From positions 255,521-319,520 of the forward strand of contig NZ_JBBCMA010000003.1 of NCBI RefSeq assembly GCF_037152535.1: a stretch of DNA of 64,000 nt, in the 5' to 3' direction. Position 1 is the stretch's first letter; every line of letters starts with the position of its first letter. A program made the translations under genes and the position numbers. Source of the stretch: Leclercia sp. AS011. Lineage in GTDB: Bacteria > Pseudomonadota > Gammaproteobacteria > Enterobacterales > Enterobacteriaceae. Below are positions 46,378 through 55,369 of this stretch, one piece after another. The notes under the pieces were generated by a model. It was not told where the DNA came from and did no database searches. It saw only the letters and a list, made by a program, of their open reading frames with translations.

Positions 46378-48053
46378 CAGCTCCAGTTAAGGTTAAAGCC
46401 GAGGGTGAGATCGCTGGTTTCAAAGCCGTCCGGCTTCGAGAACGGCGTACCGGCGAACAGGTCGTAGCCGGTGTTAAAGGCGTTGCCGCGCAGGCCCGCC
46501 ACGCCGCCCGCCAGGTGTTTACCCACCTGCAGATCCGAGCTGTAGCCGCCCACTTCGCCGTAGTCGGCACCCAGATAGAACTCCTGATTCGGCAGCGGCG
46601 TGCGCCAGGCCAGATCGTTACGCACGTACCAGCCGTGGCTGGCGCTCAGGGTGCGCTCGCCGTCAAAGCCGCGCACCGTCCAGCGGTTGCCGATGGCGAA
46701 CTGATCCTGCGGGGTCAGCGGCGTGTTGCTGATCTGGCGCAGGTACTGGACGTTGTAGCGGAAGTTTTGCGTGCCGATGGCAAACGGCAGATCCAGTCCG
46801 GCGCTGAGCAGGGTAATTTTGCTGAGCGCGGTGGCATCGCCCCAGTACTCTTCCGGGGCAGGCTGCGCGCCAAACCAGCGGGTACCGCGCTGATAGCTGA
46901 TGCCCGCATCCAGCGTCGCCTGGCCGATGTAGTGGCGATGATCCAGCCCGATGCGCCAGGCCGCGGTCTGACGGCGCTGGACGCCCACTTCCGTATCGTC
47001 GATATAGTTGCGGGTCTCGCGCGCCAGCACGTCATAGGAGAAGGTGGTTTTTTGCGAGCCGCTGCGGTGCAGCACGCGGCTGAGCTGAATGTCGAGGTTT
47101 TTGCTCTTACCGCTGTAGCGATAGTCCTCGTTCAGGCCGGCGACGGTCTGGTGGTAGTCATAGTCGCTGCCGGTGACGCCCAGCATCCAGTAGCCAAAGG
47201 GCACCGAGTAGTGAGCGGTGTAGTTTTTGCTGCCTTTGCCGCCCTTGTCGTCCAGATCGTGGCTGGCAGAGACATACAGCAGGTCGCTCAGGGAGAAGGG
47301 GTTATCCAGCGACAGGGTGACGCCGCCCTGGTAGCGTCCGGTGGTTTCGGTTCCGGCATCGTCCAGCGACAGGCCGATACGCCACATTTTGCTCTGCTTA
47401 CGGGTGATCACCACGTCGCTCTCGCCGGGATTTTCCCCTGGCAGCAGCTCCATGTTGGCCTCGACCGTTGGCAGGCGCTGTAAGTTCTCCAGCCCCTGTT
47501 CAATATCGCGCAGATCCAGCAGGTTCCCCTCGTGGGCCGGGAAGGCGCTGTAGAGCTGAATATAGTCGTCGCTCTCTTCGGTCAGCTTCACGTGGCGGAT
47601 GGTGCCCGGCACAATGGCGAGTTTCAGCGTCCCGCTCTTCAGATCCTGCGACGGGGCCAGCACCCGGGTGGTGATCCAGCCGTGGTCGACAATGCGGTTC
47701 TGCATCGTGCTCATCAGCAGGTTGATCCCTTTCCCGCCCAGACAGCGCCCCTGGGCCTGATTTGCTATCCGTTGCAGCGGCAGCCAGTGGGGCAGGGCTT
47801 CCTGACCGCTCAGCTCGACGCGGTTAATCGGGAAGCAGGGGGTTTCCGTCGGGAAGGCAATTTTGCCATAGCCGGAGGCGGGCTCAGAAAGACGCACATC
47901 CGGGACCGGCGGAGTTAATTGCTGCTCTAAGGCGCGCTGACGCTGCTGCTGAATAATAAATTGATTATCCGGCTCTGCGGCATGGGCTGGGAACATTAAC
48001 GTCAGGCCAGTGGCTGACGCTATTATCAGGGCGAGATTGTGTCGGGCTTTCAT
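46374..48053 (-). CDS. cdiB: CdiB two-partner secretion outer membrane transporter
   Basis: 559 residues from ATG 48053. Signal peptide ([20 protein letters not shown]...AHA), N-terminal plug helix, POTRA domains (~70-220, with [12 protein letters not shown]) and a 16-strand Omp85-type barrel containing the [10 protein letters not shown] loop motif and a C-terminal NLNWSW. It exports CdiA. First gene of the cdiBCAI operon; upstream lie tandem RcsB-like boxes. Confidence 0.93.
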   Translation of the reverse strand: MKARHNLALIIASATGLTLMFPAHAAEPDNQFIIQQQRQRALEQQLTPPVPDVRLSEPASGYGKIAFPTETPCFPINRVELSGQEALPHWLPLQRIANQAQGRCLGGKGINLLMSTMQNRIVDHGWITTRVLAPSQDLKSGTLKLAIVPGTIRHVKLTEESDDYIQLYSAFPAHEGNLLDLRDIEQGLENLQRLPTVEANMELLPGENPGESDVVITRKQSKMWRIGLSLDDAGTETTGRYQGGVTLSLDNPFSLSDLLYVSASHDLDDKGGKGSKNYTAHYSVPFGYWMLGVTGSDYDYHQTVAGLNEDYRYSGKSKNLDIQLSRVLHRSGSQKTTFSYDVLARETRNYIDDTEVGVQRRQTAAWRIGLDHRHYIGQATLDAGISYQRGTRWFGAQPAPEEYWGDATALSKITLLSAGLDLPFAIGTQNFRYNVQYLRQISNTPLTPQDQFAIGNRWTVRGFDGERTLSASHGWYVRNDLAWRTPLPNQEFYLGADYGEVGGYSSDLQVGKHLAGGVAGLRGNAFNTGYDLFAGTPFSKPDGFETSDLTLGFNLNWSW

Positions 48054-48130
48054 CGGCGAATCCCTGCTGTGTAAGCAAAATGAATACAATGTGATTTTGT
48101 GTAAAATTGTTTAAGTATTGCGAGGGGAAG

Positions 48131-48195
48131 GAAAGGGGGATTAATCCTAAAGCCCGGAATAATCCGAGTTTTGGGCTCCTTAAATCTGGTAGGTT
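48131..48195 (-). promoter_or_regulatory. Tandem RcsB/RcsAB-like boxes upstream of cdiB
   Basis: On the minus strand TCGGATTATTCCGGG (48153-48167) and TAGGATTAATCCCCC (48135-48149) match TRVGAAWAWTSYGNR at 13 and 12 of 15 positions, starts 18 nt apart. The surrounding 65 bp are homologous to the region before the ail-like gene, including the flanking CTACCA and GGAG blocks. Distance to cdiB start ~80-140 bp. Confidence 0.55.
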
Positions 48196-48225
48196 AAGGC
48201 CTGAGGAGAATATATCCTGGGAATT

Positions 48226-48252
48226 GCGTGGATATTGGGGAAATATCCACGC
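48226..48252. repeat. 11-bp perfect inverted repeat between ydeI and the cdi promoter
   Basis: GCGTGGATATT (48226-48236) and AATATCCACGC (48242-48252) around a 5-nt loop, 22 nt beyond the ydeI stop. It could be the ydeI 3' hairpin or an operator; no T-run follows on the minus strand. Confidence 0.6.
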
Positions 48253-48274
48253 GAAACTTAAGTGAAATTAAGGG

Positions 48275-48667
48275 TTATTTCTGAATGCGGTCGACGCGCA
48301 CTACCGGCGGAGTAGATTTTTTATCCAGACTGCCATTAATGCTGATCATCTGATCGGGTTTAACCGTGCGGCCGTCAAATACCGCTTGCGGAATGACGGT
48401 ATCAATGGTGCCGGTTTTATCGCGGAATTTAAATTTATCGCCGCCGGAGCCGTCAATTAAATTACCGCGCAGGGAGATGGTAGCTCCATCGTGCATCTCT
48501 TTGGCCTGCTCCACGGTCATGGTTCTGGCATCTTCGGTGCCGCGATAACCCTCATCCAGCGAATGCGGTGGCGGCGGGGCAGCGTCTTTCTCCAGTCCAC
48601 CTTTATCATCGGCATACGCCGTTGAGATTAAAAGACAACACAATAAGGGTGCGACGGTTAATTTCAT
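48275..48667 (-). CDS. ydeI: YdeI/OmdA-family periplasmic OB-fold (BOF) stress protein
   Basis: 130 residues: signal peptide (to AYA, ~19), then the BOF domain ([50 protein letters not shown]). It matches E. coli YdeI over its whole length. Salmonella YdeI is a periplasmic protein contributing to resistance to antimicrobial peptides and persistence and is activated by RpoS, PmrA and the Rcs phosphorelay. Strong GGAGG ribosome site. Divergent from the operon at 48810. Confidence 0.92.
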   Translation of the reverse strand: MKLTVAPLLCCLLISTAYADDKGGLEKDAAPPPPHSLDEGYRGTEDARTMTVEQAKEMHDGATISLRGNLIDGSGGDKFKFRDKTGTIDTVIPQAVFDGRTVKPDQMISINGSLDKKSTPPVVRVDRIQK

Positions 48668-48730
48668 ACTGCCTCCTTGGTTTACCTTGCTTGACAGATT
48701 AAGCCTGGTTGCTATTTTTTATTTTGCAAA

Positions 48731-48744
48731 CAGGAACAGTCTTA
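48731..48744 (-). promoter_or_regulatory. Possible RcsB box in the ydeI promoter
   Basis: Minus-strand TAAGACTGTTCCTG resembles an RcsB box (about 11 of 15 consensus positions). It lies ~65-75 bp before the ydeI start. The known Rcs activation of ydeI in Salmonella makes it plausible; the match alone is weak. Confidence 0.35.
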
Positions 48745-48809
48745 ATCCATTTTATCTATAAAAATCATCTGGCTGTATAATGTTAATAAACGAAGCGGTG
48801 AGGTGATAT

Positions 48810-49322
48810 ATGGCGAACGTAAAAGAAAAATCCCCGCCTTTGCCCGGCGTAAAACAGAGTCATACCGCCCTGCAGTTTGAATACAACGCCCGCCGCTTCG
48901 GTTTCATTCTGTTATTGCTGATTATTGCCGCTGCGCTGTCAGGACTTTTTTCAGGCGGTTATTTTAGCGACGCGACAAAAAACAACGCCGGGAATAGCCT
49001 GGCGGTGGAATATCAACGCTTTGGCCGCCTGCTCTCACCCGTCGAGTTAAAAATAACCCTGCCAGGACAAAATCCTGCCCCCCTGACGCTGCGCATTGGC
49101 GGGGAATATATGGCGCGCACGCAGACCGATAATATCTGGCCGCAGCCCGACGAAATGCACAGCGAGGGCGGGGAGCTGGTGCTGGTTTATCAGGCGGCGA
49201 AGACCCATAACGATTTTACCGTCTGGCTCTATACCACGCCGGAGCAGCCAGGAAAATTCCTCACCAGGGTCAGCGTAAATAATCAGCCGGGTCTCTCTTT
49301 CTGGCAATTTATCTATCCTTAG
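48810..49322 (+). CDS. Single-TM membrane protein of unknown function
   Basis: 170 residues. Proline-containing cytoplasmic N-terminus (~1-29), one TM segment (~30-47, FGFILLLLIIAAALSGLF), then a ~120-residue periplasmic beta-rich domain. No family recognised. It is first of a four-gene unit with DUF421, ydeJ and an SDR, 9 nt before the DUF421 start, so it probably works with the DUF421 membrane protein. Confidence 0.78.
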   Translation: MANVKEKSPPLPGVKQSHTALQFEYNARRFGFILLLLIIAAALSGLFSGGYFSDATKNNAGNSLAVEYQRFGRLLSPVELKITLPGQNPAPLTLRIGGEYMARTQTDNIWPQPDEMHSEGGELVLVYQAAKTHNDFTVWLYTTPEQPGKFLTRVSVNNQPGLSFWQFIYP

Positions 49323-49331
49323 GAGACCGGT

Positions 49332-49784
49332 ATGGAAATGATACTCAGGGCGGTAGCGATCTATCTGATTCTGCTGGTGGTCTTTAAAATTGCCGGACGT
49401 CGGGCGCTGCTGCAAATGACCAGCTTTGATCTGATCCTGTTGTTGATTATTAGTGAGGCCACCCAGCAGGCGCTGCTGGGAGAGGATTTTTCGGTGACGG
49501 GCGCCATGCTGACCATTATTACGCTGGTAGTGATTGATATGCTTTTTGGTGTGGCAAAAAAATATATCTCCGGCGCGGAGTCAATGCTCGATGGCTCGCC
49601 GGTTATTCTGGTGGTCCACGGTGAATTACAGAATGACAAATTAAAAAAGGTGGATGTCTCCTGCGACGATATTCTGGTATCGGCCCGGCAGAATCACGGG
49701 ATATATCAGCTGGAGAAAATTAAATACGCAATCCTTGAACGTAACGGGCATATTTCGATTATTCCCGAAGAGAGTGAATCATGA
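49332..49784 (+). CDS. DUF421 (YetF/YcaP-like) membrane protein
   Basis: 150 residues: N-terminal TM segments with the family motif FKIAGRRALLQMTSFDLILLLII, then a small soluble DUF421 domain (SMLDGSPVILVVHGELQNDKL, LEKIKYAILERNGHISIIP). The R-beginning 'GRR..L..MT.FD' block defines the family; biochemical role unknown. AGGAG precedes the start. The stop overlaps the ydeJ start (ATGA). Confidence 0.88.
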   Translation: MEMILRAVAIYLILLVVFKIAGRRALLQMTSFDLILLLIISEATQQALLGEDFSVTGAMLTIITLVVIDMLFGVAKKYISGAESMLDGSPVILVVHGELQNDKLKKVDVSCDDILVSARQNHGIYQLEKIKYAILERNGHISIIPEESES

Positions 49785-50305
49785 AAGAAAATATCTGGAA
49801 CCAGGCAAAAACCACGAAGGAGCTCACCGCTCAGGTGTCGACGGTATTGATCGATCTGGGCTGGTTGCTTACCACGGCCGAGTCCTGCACCGGGGGCAAC
49901 GTGGCTTCGGCGCTCTGTGCAGAAAAGGATACGGCCTCGTTCTTTGGCACCGGCGTGGTGACCTTTAACAACGAAGCCAAACACAAGGTGTTGGGGGTCA
50001 GCAAGGCCACTCTTGAGAAGTACACCGCCGTAAGTAGCCAGACGGTAGGGGAGATGGCCGAGGGGGCCCTCGCGCTTGCCGATGCGGATGTCAGCATCGC
50101 CATCAGCGGCTATGCCGGGCCGGACGGCGGCGAGGATGGTACCCCGGCGGGCACCGTCTGGTTTGGCTGGTGTTTCCGCGGCGAAGTGACGACCGCCGTA
50201 CAGCACTTTACCGGCGAATGTGAAGATGTGATCGAGAAAGCGGTTCGCTATGCGCTTTCAGAACTGTTGCGGCAGATCCCGCACTGGAAAAAGCAGCTGC
50301 ATTAA
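49781..50305 (+). CDS. ydeJ: CinA/PncC-like protein YdeJ
   Basis: 174 residues of the CinA C-terminal (nicotinamide-nucleotide amidohydrolase) family: AESCTGGNVASAL with the nucleophilic Ser, VVTFNNEAKHKVLGV, and ISGYAGPDGGEDGTPAGTVW. PncC converts NMN to nicotinate mononucleotide and NH3. E. coli YdeJ is a neighbour of ydeI as here, and its activity is not established; the GYAGPDGGEDG loop differs from GIAGPGG of active PncC. Confidence 0.87.
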   Translation: MKENIWNQAKTTKELTAQVSTVLIDLGWLLTTAESCTGGNVASALCAEKDTASFFGTGVVTFNNEAKHKVLGVSKATLEKYTAVSSQTVGEMAEGALALADADVSIAISGYAGPDGGEDGTPAGTVWFGWCFRGEVTTAVQHFTGECEDVIEKAVRYALSELLRQIPHWKKQLH

Positions 50306-50314
50306 GGAGAGGTT

Positions 50315-51301
50315 ATGAGTGTGGTGGTGATTACCGGCGCAACGGCTGGGGTAGGCAAGGCCACGGCGCTGCGTTTTGCAGCGGCGGGCTACGACGTGGG
50401 GCTGATTGCCCGCGATGACCACAGCCTGGAAGCCACGCGGGCGGAGGTGGCGAACTATGGCGTCAACTGCCATGCGGTGAGCCTGGACGTGGCGGATGCC
50501 GCGGCGCTGAGCCAGGCGGCGCAGACCCTGGCCGAACGGCTGGGCGCGATTGACGTGTGGATCAACAACGCCATGTGTACCACGCTGGCGCCGTTCTACA
50601 GCATAACCGACGATGAATTTCGCCGGGTGACGGAGGTGACCTATCTGGGCACCGTCAACGGTACGCGTGCCGCGCTGGAGCAGATGATCCCCCGCGACAG
50701 CGGGGTGATTATCCAGGTCGGCTCCGCGCTGGCCTATCGCTCTATTCCGCTCCAGTCGGCCTACTGCGGTGCCAAGGCGGCGATCCGCGGCTTTACCGAT
50801 GCGCTGCGTACCGAGCTGATGCATGAGCGCAGCGGCGTCAGTCTGGCGATGGTGCAGATGCCGGGGCTCAACACCCCGCAGTTTGACTGGGCGAAGAATA
50901 AGTTCGCCTGGAGCATGCGCCCGGTCGCACCGGTGTTTCAGCCGGAGGTCGCCGCCGAGGCCATCTTCGGCGTGGCGCAAAGGCCGGTGCGCGAGCTGTG
51001 GGTGGGGCGCAGTACCATCGGGGCGATTGTCGGCCAGTTCCTGTTCCCCGGTTATCTCGACCGGATGATGGTGAAAAAAGCCTGGGAAGGGCAGATGGAG
51101 GAGAGGCTCAACCCGCCAGACCAGCGGGACAACCTGACCGAACCGGTGGGCGGCGAGCACCGGGTGCACGGGCGTTTTTCCCCGGAGGCCCACTCCCGCG
51201 CCCCGGCGATCACCTCCGGCGTACCGGGCAAAGCCCTGCTCGGCACCGCCGCGCTGGCCGGGCTGTTGTTAATTGGGAAATGCATTGGTCGACGGAAGTA
51301 G
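50315..51301 (+). CDS. SDR-family oxidoreductase with C-terminal membrane anchor
   Basis: 328 residues. Classical SDR core at 1-~245 (TGATAGVGKATA, INNAM in place of NNAG, GSALAYRSIPLQSAYCGAKAA with Ser/Tyr/Lys). A charged linker and a short C-terminal hydrophobic segment (LLGTAALAGLLLIGK) follow and probably tether it to the membrane. AAGGAG before the ATG. Last of the ydeJ unit. Substrate unknown. Confidence 0.88.
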   Translation: MSVVVITGATAGVGKATALRFAAAGYDVGLIARDDHSLEATRAEVANYGVNCHAVSLDVADAAALSQAAQTLAERLGAIDVWINNAMCTTLAPFYSITDDEFRRVTEVTYLGTVNGTRAALEQMIPRDSGVIIQVGSALAYRSIPLQSAYCGAKAAIRGFTDALRTELMHERSGVSLAMVQMPGLNTPQFDWAKNKFAWSMRPVAPVFQPEVAAEAIFGVAQRPVRELWVGRSTIGAIVGQFLFPGYLDRMMVKKAWEGQMEERLNPPDQRDNLTEPVGGEHRVHGRFSPEAHSRAPAITSGVPGKALLGTAALAGLLLIGKCIGRRK

Positions 51302-51325
51302 CTTGACCCTGCATGATGCGGCAAC

Positions 51326-51410
51326 GCCCGGCGGCGCTGCGCTTGCCGGGCCTACGGATTGTGCATGTTGCGGGTTTTGTAGGCCGGGTAAGGCGTAGCC
51401 GCCACCCGGC
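51326..51410. repeat. BIME, left copy
   Basis: Two inverted REP units (51326-51356 and 51379-51410) downstream of the SDR gene. The block is almost identical to 51900-51981 and in the same orientation, including the shared GATGTTGCAG tail. Confidence 0.9.
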
Positions 51411-51899
51411 GATGTTGCAGAATGCGGCCTGTTCCGCCTTACCCCTGCAAGGGCAGGATCCACACAAAAATATACGCACGGACGATCCCCTCTTTCTGAG
51501 GGAGAGGATGGAACATGCGACTGAGGTGGTAGTTCCGTTCACCTTACGTTCTGCACTTCTCTGTTAATCGCGTCACCCGTGAACGTGTGAAGGGGGCTCG
51601 CCGCCGCCCCCTTCACAATCCCGGCTCCCGGCAAAGAAAATCGCCGCTTCGCGGTGCCCTCAGCTTATTCCTTCAGGCTTTCGGGTCGGGCACCAGCCTG
51701 CATCCCTGCAGGCTATGCCCTCTCGGCGCGTCCCTGCGCCTCGCCCCGGCCTTCCAGAAACGCTTCGGCGATTTTCAGCCGGACCAGGGAGCCGCTGTAA
51801 GTCGTTTATTATTCTTTAATTATTTCATGGCGTTAAAGCAATAAAATTACTGGGGATTCTTCAGCCCACAGAGAGAGGGAGAAGTTCATATGCACCCTG
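51411..51899. other. Non-coding block between two direct BIME copies
   Basis: About 490 bp with no credible gene. It contains a perfect hairpin, GTGAAGGGGGC (51588-51598) with GCCCCCTTCAC (51607-51617), and a CTGCA-rich segment (51700-51720). The last ~100 bp are AT-rich. Short open frames here lack ribosome sites and recognisable products. Confidence 0.7.
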
Positions 51900-51981
51900 C
51901 GGCGGCGCTGCGCTTGCCGGGCCTACGGGTTGTGCATGCAGTGGGTTTTGTAGGCCGGGTAAGGCGTAGCCGCCACCCGGC
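51900..51981. repeat. BIME, right copy
   Basis: REP unit 51900-51927 and inverted unit 51950-51981, 12 nt before the cioB stop codon. It is near-identical to 51326-51410 and probably serves as the cioAB mRNA 3' end. Confidence 0.9.
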
Positions 51982-51992
51982 GATGTTGCAGC

Positions 51993-53003
51993 TTAATGGT
52001 AGCCTTCGGTGTCCGTCACCTTGCCGCGAAACACGTAGTAGCTCCAGGCGGTGTAGACCAGGATCAACGGGATGATCAGCAGCGTCCCCACCAGCATAAA
52101 CAGCTGGCTGGAAGGCGGGGCGGCGGCTTCCCATATTGTGATGTCAGGCGGAATGATGTTGGGCCACAGGCTGATCCCCAGCCCGCTAAAGCCGAGGAAG
52201 ATCAGCCCGAGGGTCAACAGGAAAGGCCTGGCGTGACTGTGCGGATTGCGGGTGAGCCGCCAGATCCAGACCCCAAACACCGCCACCAGCAGCGGCACCG
52301 GCAGGAAGTAGAAGAAGTTCGGCAACGAGAACCAGCGCTCGGAGACATATTGCCAGCCGAGCGGCGTCCAGATGCTCACTACCGCCACGACCACCAGCAG
52401 CGCCAGCAGCACCTTGCGGGTCAGATCCCGCATGTGATGCTGTAACGCTCCCTCGCTTTTCATGATCAGCCAGGTGGTGCCCAGCAGGGTATAAGCCACC
52501 ATTAGCCCCAGCCCGCAGAAAAGGTTGAAGGGGGTCAGCCAGTCCAGCGCGGAACCGGCAAAGCGACGGCCCTCAACGTCGAAACCGTTGATCATCGCCC
52601 CGACCACAATGCCCTGGCTGAAGGTCGCCAGCAGCGATCCCCCGGCAAAGGAGTAGTCCCAGAAGGCACGGTGCGACGGCGTGGCCTTAAAGCGAAACTC
52701 AAAGGCTACGCCGCGGAAGATCAGGCCGATCAGCATGGCGGTCAGGGGGATCGTCAGGGCGTCGATGATCACCGCATAGGCCAGCGGGAAGGCACCGAAC
52801 AATCCAGCGCCCCCCAGCACCAGCCAGGTTTCATTTCCGTCCCAGACCGGGGCGACGCTGTTAACCATCACGTCCCGCGCCTGCGGGTCACGCTCAAAGT
52901 AGAAGAGCATGCCAATACCCAAATCGAACCCATCCATAATGATGTACATCAGGGTGGCGAAGACGATGATGGCAAACCAGATCACTGAGATATCGACGCC
53001 CAT
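51993..53003 (-). CDS. cioB: Cytochrome bd-type (cyanide-insensitive) quinol oxidase subunit II
   Basis: 336 residues, eight or nine TM segments, opening MGVDISVIWFAIIVFATLMY and containing DGFDLGIG and the NGNETW-type block WDGNETWLVLGGAGLF. Homologous to CydB/CioB, the quinol oxidase small subunit. Its ATG overlaps the cioA stop (ATGTAATG-like arrangement). No CydX-like small subunit is seen after it. It should give a low-proton-pumping, cyanide- and NO-tolerant respiratory branch. Confidence 0.92.
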   Translation of the reverse strand: MGVDISVIWFAIIVFATLMYIIMDGFDLGIGMLFYFERDPQARDVMVNSVAPVWDGNETWLVLGGAGLFGAFPLAYAVIIDALTIPLTAMLIGLIFRGVAFEFRFKATPSHRAFWDYSFAGGSLLATFSQGIVVGAMINGFDVEGRRFAGSALDWLTPFNLFCGLGLMVAYTLLGTTWLIMKSEGALQHHMRDLTRKVLLALLVVVAVVSIWTPLGWQYVSERWFSLPNFFYFLPVPLLVAVFGVWIWRLTRNPHSHARPFLLTLGLIFLGFSGLGISLWPNIIPPDITIWEAAAPPSSQLFMLVGTLLIIPLILVYTAWSYYVFRGKVTDTEGYH

Positions 53004-54406
53004 TATGGTTTCTCCTCTTCCGGGACCGGTTCTGCCGCCGAGAGCGGACGTGCGGGCCTGCCGTCGGTATTGACCGAGAGAGTGTCGGTCGGCTGCGGCC
53101 CCTTCTTAATCAACCGCACCAGATAGACATACCCCACGCCAAACACCGAACAGTAGACGACGAAAAACGCCAGCAGGCTGATGCTCATTTGCAATGTGCT
53201 GTGCAGCGACACCGCATCGATGGTGCGCAGATAGCCATACACCACCCACGGCTGGCGACCCACCTCGGTGGTGATCCAGCCCGCGAGGATCGCCACCAGC
53301 CCGGCGGGCCCCATCAACAGGGCAAACCAGTGGAACGGGCGGGAGTGGTACAGACGGCGACGGCGGCGCAACCACAGGCTGGCGACCCCCATCAGGATCA
53401 TCAGCAGCCCGAGGCCCACCATCACGCGGAACGACCAGAAGACGATCAGCGAGTTGGGCCGCTCATCTTTTGGGAAATCTTTCAGCGCCGGAACCTGTTT
53501 ATCCAGACTGTGGGTGAGGATCAGGCTGCCGAGCGCCGGGATCTCCAGCCCGTATTTGGTGCGCTCCTCCTCCATATCCGGCACGCCAAACAGCAGCAGC
53601 GGCGTGGCTTCCCCCGGCGGATTTTCCCAGTGCCCCTCGATGGCGGCGATTTTCGCCGGCTGATGTTCGAGGGTGTTCAGACCGTGCATATCCCCGACGA
53701 AGGCCTGGATCGGCGCGACCAGCAGGGCCATCCACAGCGCCATTGAGAACATCTTGCGCACCGCGGGGGTGTCGTTGCCGCGCAGCAGATGCCAGGCACC
53801 GGAGGCACCCACAAACAGGGCGCTACTCAGGAAGGCGGCGATGGACATATGGATCAGGCGGTAGGGGAAGGAGGGGTTAAAGATGATGGCAAACCAGTCC
53901 TCGGGGATCACCTGCCCGTTCTCGATGCTGAAACCCTGCGGGGTGTGCATCCAGCTGTTGGAGGCGAGGATCCAGAAGGTGGACATCAGGGTGCCCAGCG
54001 CCACCATGCAGGTGGCAAAAAAGTGCAGCCCGGGCCCGACCTTGTTCCAGCCAAACAGCATCACGCCAAGGAAACCCGCTTCGAGGAAGAAGGCGGTGAG
54101 GACTTCATAGGTGAGCAGCGGGCCGGTAATGCTCCCGGCAAACTGGGAGAAGCCGCTCCAGTTGGTGCCGAACTGATAGGCCATCACCAGACCTGAGACC
54201 ACGCCCATGCCAAAGTTTACAGCGAAGATTTTTAACCAGAAGTGATACAGCGAGCGCCAGACGTCATTCTTCGTTCGCAGCCACATGCCCTCAAGCACCA
54301 CCAGATAGCTGGCGAGGCCGATGGTTAAGGCCGGGAAGATAATGTGAAACGACACTGTGAAGGCGAACTGTAGCCTGGCGAGATGAAACGCATCGAGTTC
54401 GAACAT
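53003..54406 (-). CDS. cioA: Cytochrome bd-type (cyanide-insensitive) quinol oxidase subunit I
   Basis: 467 residues, nine TM segments. Haem ligands: His in FTVSFHIIFPALT, His in YRLIHMSIAAFL. The strictly conserved GWITTEVGRQPWVVYG is present. The Q-loop is short (about 60 residues less than E. coli CydA), which separates the CioA class from CydA/AppC. A basic RRRRRL stretch follows TM7. It stands 75 nt after katN in the same direction with a hairpin between. Confidence 0.92.
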   Translation of the reverse strand: MFELDAFHLARLQFAFTVSFHIIFPALTIGLASYLVVLEGMWLRTKNDVWRSLYHFWLKIFAVNFGMGVVSGLVMAYQFGTNWSGFSQFAGSITGPLLTYEVLTAFFLEAGFLGVMLFGWNKVGPGLHFFATCMVALGTLMSTFWILASNSWMHTPQGFSIENGQVIPEDWFAIIFNPSFPYRLIHMSIAAFLSSALFVGASGAWHLLRGNDTPAVRKMFSMALWMALLVAPIQAFVGDMHGLNTLEHQPAKIAAIEGHWENPPGEATPLLLFGVPDMEEERTKYGLEIPALGSLILTHSLDKQVPALKDFPKDERPNSLIVFWSFRVMVGLGLLMILMGVASLWLRRRRRLYHSRPFHWFALLMGPAGLVAILAGWITTEVGRQPWVVYGYLRTIDAVSLHSTLQMSISLLAFFVVYCSVFGVGYVYLVRLIKKGPQPTDTLSVNTDGRPARPLSAAEPVPEEEKP

Positions 54407-54424
54407 CGTACTCTACCCCTGTCA

Positions 54425-54455
54425 GCGAAATGCCCCGTAAGAAACGGGGCATCGT
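54425..54455 (-). terminator. Hairpin between katN and cioA
   Basis: ATGCCCCGT (54430-54438) and ACGGGGCAT (54444-54452) form a 9-bp stem in the 75-nt gap; on the minus strand TTTCGC follows. Probably a partial terminator or processing site. Confidence 0.55.
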
Positions 54456-54481
54456 GGTACTGCATTGACTTCGGCGCGGGG

Positions 54482-55354
54482 TTACGGTTTTTTCTTACCG
54501 GCCCCCAGCTCCGCGCCCGTCAACGGATTGACATCTGGATCGGACTCGGTGCGTTTCGCCATCGCTTTCAGCAGAGCGGCCTGCTCTTTTGACAGCGTGA
54601 CCTGAGCGCCACCGTCGCCACCGTCAACGGCAGGTTGTGGATCGGCGACGTACTCAAAGTTTTCGTCGCTGTTCCAGCTGCCGCGAAGATCGTCACCCGC
54701 AGACATATTGTAGTAGGTGGTTGAATATTGTTCGATAGGCGGCAGTTTTCCCGGTGGGAAATTATTGCGAATCGACTGCAGCGCCTTCTCAAATGAGAGC
54801 TGGTGCGCGACCTCACGGGTCATCAGAAACGCGAGGGTATCTTTTACCCCGACATCGTCGGTGACGTTGATCAGACGTTCATAGATGATTTTAGCGCGCG
54901 CTTCCGCCGCGATATTTGAACGCAGGTCGGCGGTAACTTCCCCAATGGTGTCGACATAGGCCGCCGTCCACGGCACGCCGCCGGAGTTAGTGAGCGCTGG
55001 CCCACCGCCGTACAGCAGGGAGGTGACATGGCTGTCGTTACCGTTTTGCGTCAGGGAGCGGTAGAGCTCCGCTTCCTGTTCGGTGCCTTCTGCCAGCTCG
55101 CCTTTGGCACCTTTATTCAGCATACCGACCAGCGTCCCGATAATTTCGAGGTGGCTCAGCTCTTCGGTAGCGATATCCATCAGCATCTCTCTGCGGCCCG
55201 GATCGTCATCACCCAGACCCTGAGTGAAGTAACGACAGGCGGCAGCCAGTTCGCCCTGAGGGCCACCAAACTGTTCGAGAAGCAGGTTCGCCAGGCCAGG
55301 ATTCGGCTCGGCAACGCGGACGGTGTACTGCAACTGTTTTACGTGTCGAAACAT
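54482..55354 (-). CDS. katN: Manganese (non-haem) catalase KatN
   Basis: 290 residues, ferritin-like di-Mn catalase that disproportionates H2O2. Ligand motifs: LEQFGGPQGELAAACRYF (Glu), ATEELSHLEIIG (Glu/His), EARAKIIYERL (Glu) and REVAHQLSFEKAL (His). AGGAG at 8 nt from the ATG. It follows yciE by 15 nt; katN-yciGFE is an RpoS-dependent group in Salmonella. Confidence 0.95.
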   Translation of the reverse strand: MFRHVKQLQYTVRVAEPNPGLANLLLEQFGGPQGELAAACRYFTQGLGDDDPGRREMLMDIATEELSHLEIIGTLVGMLNKGAKGELAEGTEQEAELYRSLTQNGNDSHVTSLLYGGGPALTNSGGVPWTAAYVDTIGEVTADLRSNIAAEARAKIIYERLINVTDDVGVKDTLAFLMTREVAHQLSFEKALQSIRNNFPPGKLPPIEQYSTTYYNMSAGDDLRGSWNSDENFEYVADPQPAVDGGDGGAQVTLSKEQAALLKAMAKRTESDPDVNPLTGAELGAGKKKP

Positions 55355-55369
55355 AGGCTCACTCCTGGG

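Noticed and set aside
51313..51844. Several 80-codon frames between the two BIMEs
   Set aside because: They read through REP palindromes and the GC hairpin and have no ribosome site or domain.
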